DNA of 64,000 bases from Diphasiastrum complanatum (GCA_029204225.1 CM055101.1:207665-271664), one strand, 5' to 3'; shown: positions 9,440 to 21,086, counted from the stretch's first letter. Translations and numbers: made by a program. The notes: generated from the letters alone by a model not told the origin.

Positions 9440-11180
9440 GGTACATAATACATCAGCAAGAGATGATTGAAAAAAAGAGAGAACAACTGAGTAACTTTGC
9501 AATATGGAACAAAGATTACAGGCTATTTGGAATCGATGTAGTGTTATTTTTAGTTGTTGGATTGTTGATATTCGTCGTGGTACTCTTTATAGTGGACACT
9601 ATGCGCAACATTTTTGGTTGAGTTGCGAACGTTCTGTTATGATGCGGTTGTGCATCGTTTTTTTTGTTCATCAGAACATCATGGATTGAATACTTTTTAT
9701 TATCAATTTGATATTTTCACTTCTTTAGTCAGTAGACTTTCTATTATTGGGAATGTTTGTGATTTAATGAAAAATATAAAGTGGAAAAGAAGAAGAAAAG
9801 GAATTAGTATTGGAAATAATTTGTCAAAAAAAAGAAAAACTCTAGTCTTGTGAAGTTATTGGAATTATTGATTTACATTTTAAATGTTATTGTACATAAT
9901 TACGGTGTTAGGAGTAATTTTAAGTTTTGCGGTGGTATGGTACGGTTTTGAGGGTTTTAAAGGAAAGTGTTGAGTCTTTTAATAAAACGGAGGATAAAAA
10001 GAACAGGCTGAATATATGTTGATGTGTGGTAGCAGAGGAAGTTACTGTCACTATCAGTAATATCTTTAAGATTACATTAAAAGAGAGTTATATCAATGAG
10101 ACTACTGGCATTAATTAATCTTTTAGGCAAATAGTAGAATATGTATCCTCTTTCCGGGGATGTGAGAGAAGCTCGTTAGTAACTATAAGTGTTTGGATAG
10201 ATTAAAAGAAGAAAACTCTGTATTAGGATATGACGTTGGATGAATGAAGTCATTTTTGGGAAGCACATTGAACATTACATATCAGTAAAATCTTTTGCAC
10301 TGATTCAAGTTGCATTGCATGGAACGCCAATACCTTGGGGAATAATTTCTTATTCACAGTTCATGAAATGTTTGGAAAGCGAATAGAAGTGTAGTGAATG
10401 GGGAGCACACATCACAAAATTGTGCGACAGTTTTGGTGTTTTCACTAATCAAGAGGCACGGCTAGTTCAACATATTTTTGTTCAGGAGCCTGCTTTGAGA
10501 AGTACCTTGTCATTGCCAGGTGATAAAGCATAAGACCAGTCCGATTCATTCAGTCCGGGACGACAACAGGACATAGGGCTACTGGAGGGACTGACATGAG
10601 ATTCAGCTGGGACATAACAACAGGATGGGGACGCATATGGAGGACTGCCACACGAGTTTACACCAGCAGGCAATTTAGTGTCGTACACTGTTGACCAACC
10701 TAAGGATGTTACAATATTGGCGGAGAACACGAAATATGTTGATGATGTGATCATCATAAATTTCTTGCAAGCTGCTAATATATTTTCCCCAGGATTTAAA
10801 TCTAGGATAGATTTTGTAAGACAATATCTATCTTTGAAAGGCCAGGCCGCATATTGGCATACATTATATTTACAACAAATGGAACAACTTAGGGTTGCGG
10901 AGGAGAGGAGGTGCCGAAATTGTGCCAATATCAAACACAAGTGCAAACATTCAAGACGAGACAAGGAGAAAAGAAGAGGATAACAATCTATTGCGTGAAC
11001 GAAATGCTCAGTATTTTGAGCGGATTACTGAACTACCAAAGGAGTTGTTTACAGCCCAAACATCCAAGGATGCTTATGAGTATGAAAAGGAGCTTTTGCG
11101 ATCTCAACTCACTAGCACTGCAGGGGGACCAGTTCGGATAGATAATGTTGGGCTAAAGGAATGGACCAAGACCATAGTGT
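9440..11180 (+). pseudogene. Decayed plus-strand coding sequence, unknown family
   Basis: Several plus-strand stretches look protein-like but need frame changes. One is at 9504-9853 (for example HHGLNTFYYQFDIFTSLVSRLSIIG). Another is near 10300-10500 (ALIQVALHGTPIPWGIISY). A third, 10678-10983, contains DQPKDVTILAENTKYVDDVI and then a charged helix that passes into a coiled-coil-like stretch to 11180. YVDD here is not in a reverse-transcriptase context, so I do not call it RT. No family was recognised. Position just before a gypsy integrase fragment hints at an old gag or leader region, but this is weak. Confidence 0.3.
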
Positions 11181-11696
11181 GAACGAGAGTAGCTGACAAG
11201 ATAGAGTAGTATGTCGAAGAGCAAGGATTTCTATGGGAGAAAAATTTGCAATTAGAAAAGAAGCTAGAAAGGCAAGGGATGTTACCTGTTTCGGGGCAAT
11301 GTAGTGGATGGCTATCGATCCAGAGGCGATATAGGAGCAGGCTAATCTGCGACACTCCATGGTAGATTTGCAATGACGGTAGCAGCAGTTATCTGATATA
11401 GAGGGCCAGCTCCATGACAGAGACGATAAATGTAACAAACTTCAGGAGGAAGCCGAAATGCTAGTAGTGAGCTGCTAGAAGGAAGCAACACAACACCATC
11501 AGGGGGAGTACGCCAAGGGCTGATACAACTACACAACTGCAATAGCAAGCTGTGGGGTTTTTAACAGGAGATCAAACTTGGATTCCCATATTGTGGCAGC
11601 CTAGTGTTAAGTGGACAAGAAGTGTTGGATTTCTATCCTCTCCATCCCTATTTTTTGCTGATCTAGATTCATTCATTAAGCTGTTCTAAATCTAAC

Positions 11697-12350
11697 TTGG
11701 GACACAAAAATACCAGCAGTTCCTTTAGCATATCCAAATACGAAAAGATAACAACCAAAAAAACACCCTTATCTTTAGTTTATGGGATGTATCTCATATT
11801 GCCTATTCAATTTGATGTGCCCACATATCGAATTCAGGAATTCAAAGGAGACATCTCCAATAAGGTAATAAATGAAAGACTTCACATGATATAGCCTTAG
11901 AATTGTTGAGACAAAATGAACCAGCCTTTGAAAATGATTGCAACCAAACTTTCAAAACATATAATTACTTAAGGTTTATTGTGACATTCAATAATAAGGT
12001 GTTGAATGTCCAAAAGTACTCAAAGAAAAGTTGAATAGAGCTGCTAGTTGATTTCTATAATCCATTACTATGGATGATATACATAAAATGGGAACATAAA
12101 TATAGTGAATACTTTGAAGGTATGAAAGAATATATTCGTAGTCGTGAGAATCATTTGACACATACAATTTGGATCACTTATAAAAGAGATAATCTGGTTA
12201 AATTTATAGCCAAAACCTTATATAATGTGCAGCTGTTATATGGAAGACTCGACTGTTGGTCACTTACAAAAAAGATGTACCCTCTTTACATATGCTCAAT
12301 AAGAAAAGTTCTGCTGCATCAACTGATTCTTCTGATGCAATTCATGTTAT
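11697..12350 (+). pseudogene. Ty3/gypsy integrase C-terminal fragment, copy 1
   Basis: The frame reads KKTPLSLVYGMYLILPIQFDVP, the conserved end of gypsy integrases (TPF.LVYG...P.E). Then come RIQEF and a basic segment ending NERLHM. After a break it continues as FENDCNQTFKTYNYLRFIV and EYIRSRENHLTHTIW. Integrase inserts the cDNA into the host chromosome. Only its C-terminal tail remains here, with stops near 11894 and 12033. Close copies occur at 13846-14480 and, for the middle part, 19440-19600. Confidence 0.6.
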
Positions 12351-12639
12351 AACTTTGTTCACATACAAACTGAAGCACTTGGGACATCGACAAGCAAAGA
12401 TGTACCCCAAAAAAACAATTAATGATTGATGTTGGTCATTTTTTTTCAACATCGAGTGCAAATTTTTGTATAGATTACTACAACGATATTGTATCCATTT
12501 GTGTAGGCCCAAATTTTCATATGAAAACTTCAATAGATTTTTGGAAGGAGCACATTACAACAATTCATGTACATTTGGAAGACTTGCTCAATCTCAGGAT
12601 GAAGACATGTGATAACAAGGCATGATCTAGTTGCCTCTT

Positions 12640-12985
12640 ATTTCGATCTACATAATGCAAAATAGTTATTTTTTGTGATAGTTTATTTGTTGTTTTAAAA
12701 AGGTTGAGCTTAGAATAGAATAAGTGTATTCCGATACCAGGTAGAAGATCAAATTGATGCGTGGTCAAACTTCATTTTGACCTAGAGTCCATATGTTATT
12801 CTGATCCTTGTCAAAAGCGGTTATGGAACTTAATACGGTTATTTCATATTTAGAACACGAGGCTATATAAAGAGCATTTGTTCTCGCATATTTCTTTCAA
12901 ATGGAATGAAGTAAAGTTAGTGAGTTAGTCTATTTTCATTCTTACGTCACTGATAGTTACTACTATCACTTAGACTAATATCCAC
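12640..12985 (+). promoter_or_regulatory. Copia LTR promoter and leader fragment (TATA at 12864)
   Basis: CTATATAAAGAGCATT at 12863-12878 is a strong TATA-like box 120 bp before the gag start ATG at 12986. The same block recurs at about 15020, where it is mutated to TATATGAAG, and at 16454-16470 in a third copy. Its position upstream of gag fits the U3/R part of a copia LTR, but no primer-binding site separates it from gag, so the LTR is rearranged. Confidence 0.5.
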
Positions 12986-13540
12986 ATGGATTCCCAAGGG
13001 AAAGCCAGTCCTATAATGGACAAGCTTGATGGAGCCAATTACCATCTATATAAATTTAAGATGAGAACTATGCTAATGGCTAACGAATTGTATAACGTGT
13101 TTATAGCTGCAGAGGTAAGACCCGAAGCTGACAATGCTGCAATTTCTCGATGGAAGCTGAAGGATGGAAAAGCCTTTGCACTGATCATCCTCAATATATC
13201 AGACACCTGTGTCTAAATCTCAGACCTCCAAGGAAGTCTGGGACATCTTGAGCACTCTGTACGATCTATGCAACATAGCCTCCAAGCTGCATCTCAGGAT
13301 GAAGATTTTCTCGCTCGAGATGACCAATGGAGATTCTCTACAGAGTCACATCAACTAGTTCAAGAACCTACTGAAGCAAATGGCCACTGTTGGATATGTC
13401 GTAGATGATCAAGATGCAGTAATGACACTGCTTTTAAGCTTTCCAAGCTCATATGACAGCTGGGTGATGATCATCACGACACACCCTAAACTGACTCTTT
13501 CAAGAGTCATGACAATGTTGTTGCAGGAAGAGACTGCGGC
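12986..13540 (+). pseudogene. Ty1/copia gag fragment, copy 1
   Basis: It starts with ATG at 12986 and shows the copia gag pattern: KLDGANYHLYKFKMRTMLMA (family: LDG.NY..W..KM...L), then AISRWKLKDGKAFALIILN, then after a stop the SKEVWDIL block. It ends with DDQDAVMTLLLSFPSSYDSW and RVMTMLLQEE at about 13535. Gag packages element RNA into particles in the cytoplasm. A stop at 13214-13216 and a break near 13358 kill the frame. It ends abruptly at the tandem-duplication junction, before the zinc knuckle. Confidence 0.75.
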
Positions 13541-15697
13541 ACTTCATGGTAGATTTCAAATGACAGTAGTAGCAGTTATCTGATATGGAGGTTCAGCTCC
13601 ATGATAGAGATGATAAATGTAACAAACTTCAGGAGGAAGCCGAAATGTAGTAGTGAGCTGCTTGAAGCAAGGAACACACCACCATCAGGGGGACTACGCC
13701 AACGAATGATAGAACTACACAACCACAACAACAAACTGGGTGATTTTTAACAGGAGATCAAACTTGGGTTCCCATAACGCGGCAACCTAGTGTTAAGCGG
13801 ACAAGAACTGTTGGATTTCTATCCTCTCCATCCCTATTCATTAAGTTGTTCGAAATTCACATGGGACACAAAAATACCAGCGGTTATTTCGGTATATCAA
13901 AATACGAAATGATAACAACCAAGAAAACACCGTTATCTTTAGTATATGGGATGCATCTCATCTTGCCTATTCAATTTGACGTGCCCATATATCGAATTCA
14001 GGAATTCAAAGGAGACATCTCCAATAAGGTAATAAATGAAAGACTTCACATGATATCGCTTTAGAATATTTGAGACACAAGGATCCGGCTTTTTTGAATA
14101 ATTGCAGCCAAACCTTCAAAATAGATCATTACTTAAGGTTTATTGTAACATCCAATGATAAGATGTTGAATGTCCAAAAATACTCATAGAAAAGTTGAAT
14201 AGAGCTGCTAGTTGATTTCTATTATCCATTACTATGGATGATATACATAAAATAGGAAGATAAATAGAGTGAATACTTTGAAGGTTTGAAAGAATATATT
14301 CGTAGTCGTGAGAATCATTTGACACATACGATTTGGATCGCTTATAAAAGAGATGATGTGCTTAAATTTATAGCCAAAACCTTATATAATGTGCAACTGT
14401 TATATGGAAGACTCGAGTACTGGTCACTTACAAAAACGATGTACCCTCAAGAAGAAAACTTTTGCTGCATCAAGTGAATTTTCTGATGTAATTCATGTTA
14501 TAACTTTGTTCACATACAAACAAAGCAGCTGGGACATTGACAAGCAAAGATGTACCCCATAAAAACAATTAATGATCGATGCAACAATAGAGACTGGTCA
14601 TTTCTTTTTCAACGTCGAGTGCAAATTTTTGTATAGATTACAACAACGATGTTGTATCCATTTGCGCAGTCCCAAATTTTCATATTCAAACTTTAGTAGA
14701 TTTCTGGAAGGAGCACATTACAACAATTCATCTACATTTGGAGGACTTGCTTAATCTGAGGATGAGGACATGTGATAACATGGCATGATCTAGTTGCCTC
14801 TTATTTCGATCTACATAATGCAAAATAATTGTTTCTTATGATAGTTTGTTTGTTGTTTTAAAAAGAATGAGCTTAGAATAGATTAAGTGTATTCCGATAC
14901 CAAGTCGAAGATCAAATCGATCCATGGTCGATTTTCATTTCGACCCAGAGTCCATATGTTATTTCAAAAGTGGTTATGGAACTTAAGACGACTATTTCAT
15001 ATTTAGAACAACTACTAGGCTATATGAAGAGCATTTGTTCTCGCATATCTCTTTGAAATGGAATGAAATGATGTTAGTGAGTTATTCTATTTTCATTCTC
15101 AATTCACTGATAGTTATTACTATCGCTTAGACTAATATCCACCTGGATTTCCAAGGGAAAGCCAGTCCTATCATGGACAAGCTTGATGGAGCCAATTACC
15201 ATCTGTAGAAATTTACGATGAGAACTGTGCTAATGGCTAAAGAATTGTATGACGTTGTTATAGGTGCAGAGGTAAGAAACGAAGCTGATGATGGTGCAAT
15301 CTCTCGATGGAAGCTGAAGGATGGCAAAGCCTTTGTGCTGATCATCCTCGATATATCAAACACTCAAATCAGCCATGTGTATGAAGCTCAGATCTCCAAG
15401 GAAGTCTAGGACATCTTGAGCACTCTGTACGGTGTGCGCGACGTAGCTTCCAAGCTACATCTAAGAAAGAACATTTTCTCTCTCAAGATGACCAACGAAG
15501 ATTCCCTACAGAATCACATCAACCGGTTCATGAACCTGCTAAAGCAAATGGCCACTTTCGGATCTGTGATAGATGATCAAGATGTAGTAATGACACTGAT
15601 TTCAAACTTGCCAAGCTCATACGATAGCTGGGTGATGATCATCTTGACACACCCTGAATTGACTCGTTCAAGAGTCATGACAATGTTGTTTTAGGAA
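13541..15697 (+). repeat. Tandem duplication, unit 2 (about 2.2 kb)
   Basis: Second copy of the chimeric unit that begins at 11346. Unlike unit 1 it continues smoothly past the gag block (…RVMTMLF, then EESRRNKVSS) into protease, so its right edge is the original element sequence. The unit-1 right edge is the duplication junction. Confidence 0.85.
13846..14480 (+). pseudogene. Ty3/gypsy integrase C-terminal fragment, copy 2
   Basis: Diverged duplicate of the fragment at 11697. It has KKTPLSLVYGMHLILPIQFDVP, the same NERLHMIS end of the first frame, and EYIRSRENHLTHTIWIAYK at 14290-14350. It lies in the same position relative to the copia leader as in unit 1. The fusion of gypsy and copia parts therefore existed before the duplication. 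Confidence 0.6.
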
Positions 15698-16240
15698 GAG
15701 AGCAGAAGGAACAAAGTCTCTAGTTCCTCAAGTGTCGACACTCATGTCTTATACACCAACAAAGGCTCAACTAAGCAAAAGAATAAAGGCCCAAAGCAAC
15801 CAAGGCTAAATCATGAACCAACACAGTGTCAAGAGAAGTCAAACTAGCCGACAAAGAATTAGCTATTCTACACATATTCTGGTGAACCAACCACAAGATC
15901 CAAGATTGTCGCATACTGGAGGAAAAGAACAACAGCAAGGGGCAGTCGAAACAAGTGGCACAGGTACAAAAGCACCACAGTCGATTCAAGAATCGGATAA
16001 TGATGCCTTAATGACTAGCCATCAGAAAACATCCAACTACAGCTCCTGGTTTCTGAACTCTGGAGCCACACAACACATGAGTAGCCATATTGGCTATTTC
16101 AAGTCCTATACGCCTTCCAATACCAAATGAAATGTTCACATGGTCAACAATAGCACACATGCTATTAAAGGTGAAGGTACAGTAAGATTGAGCTTTGCAA
16201 ACGCTCAATCTAAGCTACTTTGAAATGTACTGCATGTACC
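15150..16240 (+). pseudogene. Ty1/copia gag-protease fragment, copy 2
   Basis: The gag frame runs from about 15160 (LDGANYHL, with a TAG just after) through AISRWKLKDGKAFVLIILD, SKEV, LHLRKNIFSLKMT and DDQDVVMTLISNLPSSYDSW. Past 15700 a serine-rich linker leads to protease: SSWFLNSGATQHMSSH at about 16040-16085. This has the copia aspartic-protease block W.LDSGAT.H, here with Asn in place of the catalytic Asp. After a stop near 16130 come VRLSFANAQSK and VPNLSTNS. Protease would cleave the polyprotein. The Asn change and several stops make it inactive. Confidence 0.75.
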
Positions 16241-16384
16241 GAATCTATCTACAAATTCGTTGAGACAGAGCGAGAAGGCTGATCTTTATCACGCAGCAAC
16301 GGTATCTTGATTATACCCTTATCACAAACAATCTGATCAATTGTAAACTAGCTCACTCACCAATGGATTCAGGCTTGCGATTAT

Positions 16385-16795
16385 TGAAGGTCCAATGCCA
16401 AGAAGTGGTTATGGAACTTAAGACGGTTATTTCATATTTAGAACATCTACGAGGCTATATAAAGAGCATTTGCTCTCGCATACTTGTTTGAAATGGAATG
16501 AAGTGAAGTTCGTGAGTCAGTCTATTCTGCAGACATTCTGATGAACCAACCACAAGATCCAAGATTGCCGCATACTGCAAGAAAAGAACAACAACAAGGG
16601 GCAGTCAAAACAAGTGGCCAATGCAGGTACAAAAGCACCACAGTCGGTTCAAGAATCGGATAATGATGCCTTAATGACTAGCCATCAAAGAACATCCAAC
16701 GACAGCTCCTGGTTTCTGAACTCCGGAGCTACACAGAACATGACTAGCCATTTTGGCTATTTCGAGTCCTATACGCCTTCCAATACCAATTAAAA
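16385..16795 (+). pseudogene. Copia leader plus protease fragment, copy 3 (internally deleted)
   Basis: A third, shorter copy joins a leader block with TATA at 16456 (GGCTATATAAAGAGCATTTG) directly to the linker and protease block at 16540-16790 (SSWFLNSGATQNMTSHFG). The whole gag is missing. The two halves match 14960-15110 and 15875-16125. As in copy 2, the catalytic Asp of the protease reads Asn. Confidence 0.7.
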
Positions 16796-17039
16796 ACTTG
16801 ACCGTGAGCCCATAAAAACTGAAATCATAAATAGGACCCAACTTGACTTTGAAATTGCAAGTTGAGGCCAAGCTAGGTGCTAAAAACCGAATTTGGGCCA
16901 GTGCCCTATTTTTAGAGTCAGTTTTTGAAAAGTCATAAGGAGGTGCCCCATTTCTTGAAGGGGTGCACCTCCAGCCCATTGAGCCCCTACGTATAGGGAG
17001 GCGTGTGGGACAGCATACCATTGTTCATTGTCATCTTCT

Positions 17040-17077
<38 letters not shown>

Positions 17078-18000
17078 CTTGGAAATAAAAGGAAGGAGTA
17101 GAAGTTGTTGTGCTTGGTGCCTCCCATCTCTTCCACTTCCTATTTGTGCTCAATCCACGAGACAAGGAGGAGGAAAGGAGAAGAGGCTGATCTGCTTGGT
17201 GCCTTCCACTCTAATTTCTTTGTTGGATCTTTACTCGAAATTCTGTTTATTTTCATTGCTATTGATCTGTTTTTCAGCCTTTAGCATTGTGTTACCACTA
17301 TTTGTGGATTTGTGAATTGTTTTTTCTGCCATCTCTAACATTTGGTTGCAGATCTTGGAAGGGTGTAGATTGCACTGGGATTAATCCTGTAGATTGTTGT
17401 TATTAATCTTGTGTCTGCAAAGCTTGCAATTGTGGAAAGCTTTATTGTTACATTCACAAGGTTTTGTGATTTATTTAAAGATTGTTTGTTATCCAAGAAG
17501 GCAGTCATTGCCTTGTTTATTGCACTAAGGCTTTCAAAGCTTTGTCAGTAGTTTTGAGGGATGCCCAATGAACAGAGCCTGTTCATTGCTAGTTTTTTGA
17601 GAAGTTATTGATCTGTTTGGGATCCAATACCCCGTGGGCCTGTCAAAAAGCAGAGTACATATCTCTAGTTCTGCTTGAGGCCATTTTTGTGCCTGTCAAA
17701 ATCATTGGATATTTTCCTATCTTGTTTACCCTTAAGAAAAAAAAACACACAGGCATAGAGCCCTGAGGGCCTGATTGTTTGAAAGAGCTCTGCTTGTTAA
17801 GGCCTCTAGAAGCCAACTGTGTGCAGCTCCTCCTGGTCACCCATGATGTAGTGTAGGCTCTAGCTGAAGATCCTCATCCTCACCTTGTTGACATATTTGC
17901 TTTTCTTTGAAAGACAAATAGCACTTTGGCATGCGGTGCAACTTGAAAATGCGATGCATAGTCTGACCTATCTAAATAAATAGCGAGTACCGAGGTTAAC
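16796..18000. other. No intact gene; possible copia RNase H scrap
   Basis: Mostly T-rich non-coding sequence. At about 17650-17690 the plus strand reads AEYISLVLLEAI, similar to the copia RNase H block (EAEYISL...EAIW), but nothing on either side supports it. A poly-A stretch with AAAAAAAAACACAC lies near 17735. The rest may be LTR or leader sequence of one of the neighbouring copia elements. Confidence 0.3.
17042..17075. repeat. (GA)n microsatellite, 34 bp
   Basis: Uninterrupted GA run of 17 units. Confidence 0.97.
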
Positions 18001-19073
18001 CATGGCATTCTATTAACTAGTCATATTCCAGGCAACTCCCTTGGATCACTTTGTTGGGTTGGTATCCAAAGTGTTTTTTGGTCCGAAGTTTTAGCCCTCT
18101 TAGGTAAACCTATAGAGATATCCTTGTCTCTTGCCGATTGCAAGAACTCTCTTGCTATTATCAAGAATCTGATTGGAATCCATCTGAAACTCTACCCTAT
18201 GTCCTAAATCTCTGATTCGACTGACAGAAAATAGATTTGTTGTTAGGTTCGGGACATACAATACATTTGGTACAAGTTTTGACATTCCATTCTAAAAATT
18301 CATCCTAACAGTACCTTCACCTTCAATAATGTGGGAGTTGTTATCTCCATGGTGAGACGAATCTTTTGGTGCTATAGGCCGAATAATCGATGAACCATTC
18401 TTGATGGCTTGTCATGTGTTGTATTGCTCCAAAATTGAGGAACCATTCCTCCGATTGTTTGACATGGCGATGGTTCACCATGAAGACTTTATGCTCATCA
18501 TCATCTTCTTGGTTCTTCTATTTCATGTTCGCTGCATGGGCTTGCTAGTCCGGCTACTTCCTCTTGTCATTGTTGAACTTCAAGATTCGACAGTTTTGGA
18601 CTTTGTGGTTTGCCCTCTTGCAGTATCTATAGAAGAGCCTCTTCTTGTTTTGAACATGTGGCTGATTTTGGGTCTTATGTGTTCGCTTTTGATTGTTGTC
18701 GGTTTGTCAAGTAGCTTTCTTCTTCTATTGCTTCCTGGTGTTCTTCTTTGAGAATAATGCTGTGAGTCGTTTGTGGAGGATGAGGATGTTCTATTCCTTC
18801 TTGTTTCCTCTTGCAGTAGCAGATTAAGACTCTGGACAAGGTTATATTTGAGTGTGTGGTTATCATCATCACCCAATCTTCATAAGAGGATGGCAAACTG
18901 AGCTTCCACTTGGAAATGGCTTGCTCATCGACACTGAGAATTAGTTTGGTTCCAACGACTATTTTCCAAAGTTCTTTGGCCATCAATACCACTTTCGTCT
19001 TGAAGTTCCATATCTGGTAATTCGAACCATCGAGTTTCTCTACCATTAGAGCAGACTGTGGTTCAGAATCCAT
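18000..19073 (-). pseudogene. Ty1/copia gag-protease remnant, minus strand
   Basis: Reading leftwards from the ATG at 19073: MVEKLDGSNYQIWNFKTKVVLMA and AISKWKL, joined directly to SLPSSYEDWVMMITTHS. The middle of gag is therefore deleted. Then come a basic serine-rich linker, a cysteine-containing knuckle (FYRYCKRANHKVQNC near 18610), the protease block (FLNFGAIQHMTSH near 18430, with the D-S-G motif degraded to N-F-G) and VPNVLYVPNLTTNLFSVS near 18260. It belongs to the same broad copia gag family as the plus-strand copies at 12986 and 15150. Frameshifts and stops throughout make it inactive. Downstream pol is missing. Confidence 0.75.
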
Positions 19074-19201
19074 CTGGAATTCTAGGGTGAGTGTTATGCA
19101 AATAGTAGATTAATGTGACTAAAAACAATTATAGCTATTGTCTACACTATATCAGAATGCTTGTTCTAATAATGTCAGTTCAAGATACGTCATAGTAATA
19201 T

Positions 19202-19213
19202 GCTCTAATACCA
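19202..19213 (-). other. Retrotransposon primer-binding site (iMet tRNA type)
   Basis: The minus strand reads TGGTATTAGAGC, one base from the initiator-Met tRNA complement TGGTATCAGAGC. It lies 130 bp upstream of the minus-strand copia gag start. The next base on the plus strand begins TGTTGGGA, a typical LTR border, so the 5' LTR of that element starts at 19214. Confidence 0.75.
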
Positions 19214-19430
19214 TGTTGGGATTTGGTGCTATTCTCATCGCGACATAGAAAAGCGAATGGGGAATCCTTAGTACATGCAACTATGTCTATCAGATTCAGA
19301 CAAATCAGGATCACAACTTTCAAGTCGTTGGATCTAAATAGTTGATTCAATAGCCATGCACAAATTATCTTGTTTATCAGATGTAGCTTCGCGAAAGCAG
19401 TTGGAATACGTTTATCAGAATGATAGATCA
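19214..19430 (-). repeat. Probable 5' LTR of minus-strand copia (end uncertain)
   Basis: Starts with TG at 19214, next to the primer-binding site. A gypsy fragment begins at about 19440, so the LTR is no longer than about 220 bp here or is truncated. No second copy was found for comparison. Confidence 0.45.
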
Positions 19431-19439
19431 AGCAGTGCT

Positions 19440-19640
19440 ATTAGTGACATCAAACAGTTTAATCTACAAACATTTGAGACAAAAGGATCCGGCCTTTGAA
19501 AATAACTGTAGCCAAACCTTCAAAACAGATCATTACTTAAGGTTTATTGTAACATCCAATGATAAGAAGTTGAATGTCCAATGGGGAGCAGCAGGTCTAG
19601 TAGCTCTTTGTCCCCCACGTGCCGTTGAAGATTTAGGGCT
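19440..19640 (+). pseudogene. Gypsy integrase-tail fragment, copy 3
   Basis: The frame RHLRQKDPAFENNCSQTF and then YLRFIVTSNDKKLNVQ matches the middle part of the fragments at 11697 and 13846 (RQNEPAFENDCNQTF; YLRFIV). It is a third, separate copy. It runs into unrelated sequence after about 19590. Confidence 0.55.
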
Positions 19641-20405
19641 ATGTAGATAATTTATCTTTTCATGTTATGAATTTTTCTAAGGTAATTTTAATTCTATGTA
19701 AAGAGTGGTTTTATGCTAGGAATGAGTCCTTAAAAAAAATTATGTTTCTCATAGTATCTCTTTCTTGCATAGTGACTCATTGGTTTGTATTAAAGGTGAT
19801 GAGCCTGATCTACCTTTTGTAACTGCTCATAAGGCTAGTCAATGTAGTTTGGATTTTGAGTATTATTAATATTTATGTCATCTGGAAGATGAATCGCACA
19901 TGGATGCTTTTAGTACTCATAATTTCAATGTTGATGTTTCATCTTTTCCTAAAGAATTGTCTTTTTTAGATGTTAATCTATAATCTTCGCCTGAGGGCAA
20001 AATCTTTAAGAGAATTAGGAAGGAATATACTAATATATTCTTTGAGCAGTTGCCTAAGGGTCTTTTCCCCTCACGGGGAGTAGACCATCATATAGATCTT
20101 CTTCCCGATAGCTCTCCTGTATCGTTTTTGCCCTACAAGATGAGACGGAAGGAAGAAGACGAAGTTGCTAGTCAACTTAAAGAGTTATTACGTAAGGGTC
20201 ATATTATACCCAATAGGTCCTCTTTGGGAGCTCCTATTTTGTTAATCGGCAAGAAAGACAATGGTATTCATCTTTGTGTCGATTAGAAAAAGCTTAATAA
20301 AATGACTATTAAAAACCGTTATCCCTTACCTCAGATGGATGACCTAATGGACCAATTGAATGGTGCTAAGTATTTCACCAAATTGGACCTTAGGTCAAGG
20401 TGTTT
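19640..20405 (+). pseudogene. Ty3/gypsy reverse transcriptase, N-terminal part
   Basis: The plus strand reads FKRIRKEYTNIFFEQLPKGL, then GVDHHIDLLPDSSPVSFLPY, then ASQLKELLRKGHIIPNRSSLGAPILLIGKKD and LCVD at 20284, and after a stop [20 protein letters not shown] and FTKLDLRS. This is the standard gypsy RT opening, from H.I.L through P.RSS.GAP...V.KKDG to CVD..LN..T..N.YPLP and KLDL. The TAG at 20284-20286 stands where the family has Trp or Tyr. The sequence stops matching at LDLRS (about 20402), before the catalytic DD, so the gene is truncated by a fusion to copia-like sequence. Confidence 0.75.
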
Positions 20406-20610
20406 CCAAAGCATGCCTCTAGTCGATGGACTACTCGACAACAAGTCAGACAAAGAAGTTGCTACTACTCAGCAATAACAAATCCAAGGACTAGATCATC
20501 AGCCGATGCCACTTCCTCCAAGAAGATCAAACCGAGTGCACACATAGCCCACAAGGTACATTCTTGAGTTTGCATGTCTTTTAATGCAAGAGTCGACTAC
20601 TATCGAAAAG
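20405..20610 (+). pseudogene. Copia linker scrap (between integrase and RT)
   Basis: The plus strand reads HQPMPLPPRRSNRVHT and then PTRYILEFACLL. This resembles the proline-rich spacer of copia polyproteins (PPRRS.R...P.RY) that precedes reverse transcriptase. It is fused to the gypsy fragment on the left and ends where minus-strand gypsy sequence begins. Weak but recognisable. Confidence 0.4.
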
Positions 20611-21065
20611 GCTTTCCTTTTATTACCCTTTTTAGTTTTTCTTTTGGCTTTCTTCACTCCCTTAAGAAAATTCGTTAGAGACAATGCAATCTAGGCATAG
20701 TCTTTAATGAATTTATGAAAAAACCCTGTGAAGACCAAAAAAATTTAACTTCCCTAATGGTTTTTAGGGCCAAGTACGAACTTTTTGGACCTTATCGTAT
20801 CGATCTCTAGACCTCGATCAAAAACGATATGTCCCAAATACTTGAGCCTTGTTTGAATGAACTCACACTTAGACTCCTTAGCATAAAGCTTTGCTTGCCT
20901 TAGATTATCTAAGATTGTATGCAAATGCGCCTCGTGCTCCTCAAGAGTCTTACTGTAAATCAATATGTCATCAAACAATACCACGAGAAACTTCCTTAGA
21001 TATGGACAAAGAATATCGTTCATCATCTATTGGAAGGTTGTCGGGGTATTAGTTAGACCAAGAGT
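20590..21065 (-). pseudogene. Ty3/gypsy reverse transcriptase, C-terminal part, minus strand
   Basis: Reading leftwards: FTLGLTNTPTTFQ, then MMNDILCPYLRKFLVVLFDDILIYSKT. The catalytic pair is in FDDI, near 20970. Then comes HLHTILDNLRQAKLYAKESKCEF and the LKYLGHIV block. After two stops (20754 and nearby) the frame continues as IFLVFTGFFHKFIKDYA and ALSLTNFLK. This is the palm-to-thumb part of gypsy RT, which copies element RNA into DNA. It lies on the opposite strand from the N-terminal RT piece at 19.6-20.4 kb and is not its continuation. Confidence 0.8.
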
Positions 21066-21086
21066 AAAACTAAAAATTTGTAATAG

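Larger units (their letters stand above)
11346..13540 (+). repeat. Tandem duplication, unit 1 (about 2.2 kb)
   Basis: This segment and the next (13541-15697) are diverged copies of one chimeric unit. Landmarks keep a nearly constant offset: CATGGTAGATTT at 11358 and 13545, GACACAAAAATACC at 11701 and 13865, and GATGGAGCCAATTACCATCT at 13028 and 15185 (offsets 2187, 2164, 2157). The unit runs from a non-coding block through a gypsy integrase tail into a copia leader and gag. The left edge shares CTGCG with the junction at about 13536. Confidence 0.85.

Noticed and set aside
10741-10760. YVDD motif as reverse transcriptase
   Set aside because: The flanking residues (AENTKYVDDVIIINFLQ) lack the hydrophobic RT palm context and no other RT block is nearby.
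17643-17840. 65-codon minus-strand frame near the AEYISL block
   Set aside because: Antisense open stretch without motifs; the plus-strand RNase H hint is itself weak.
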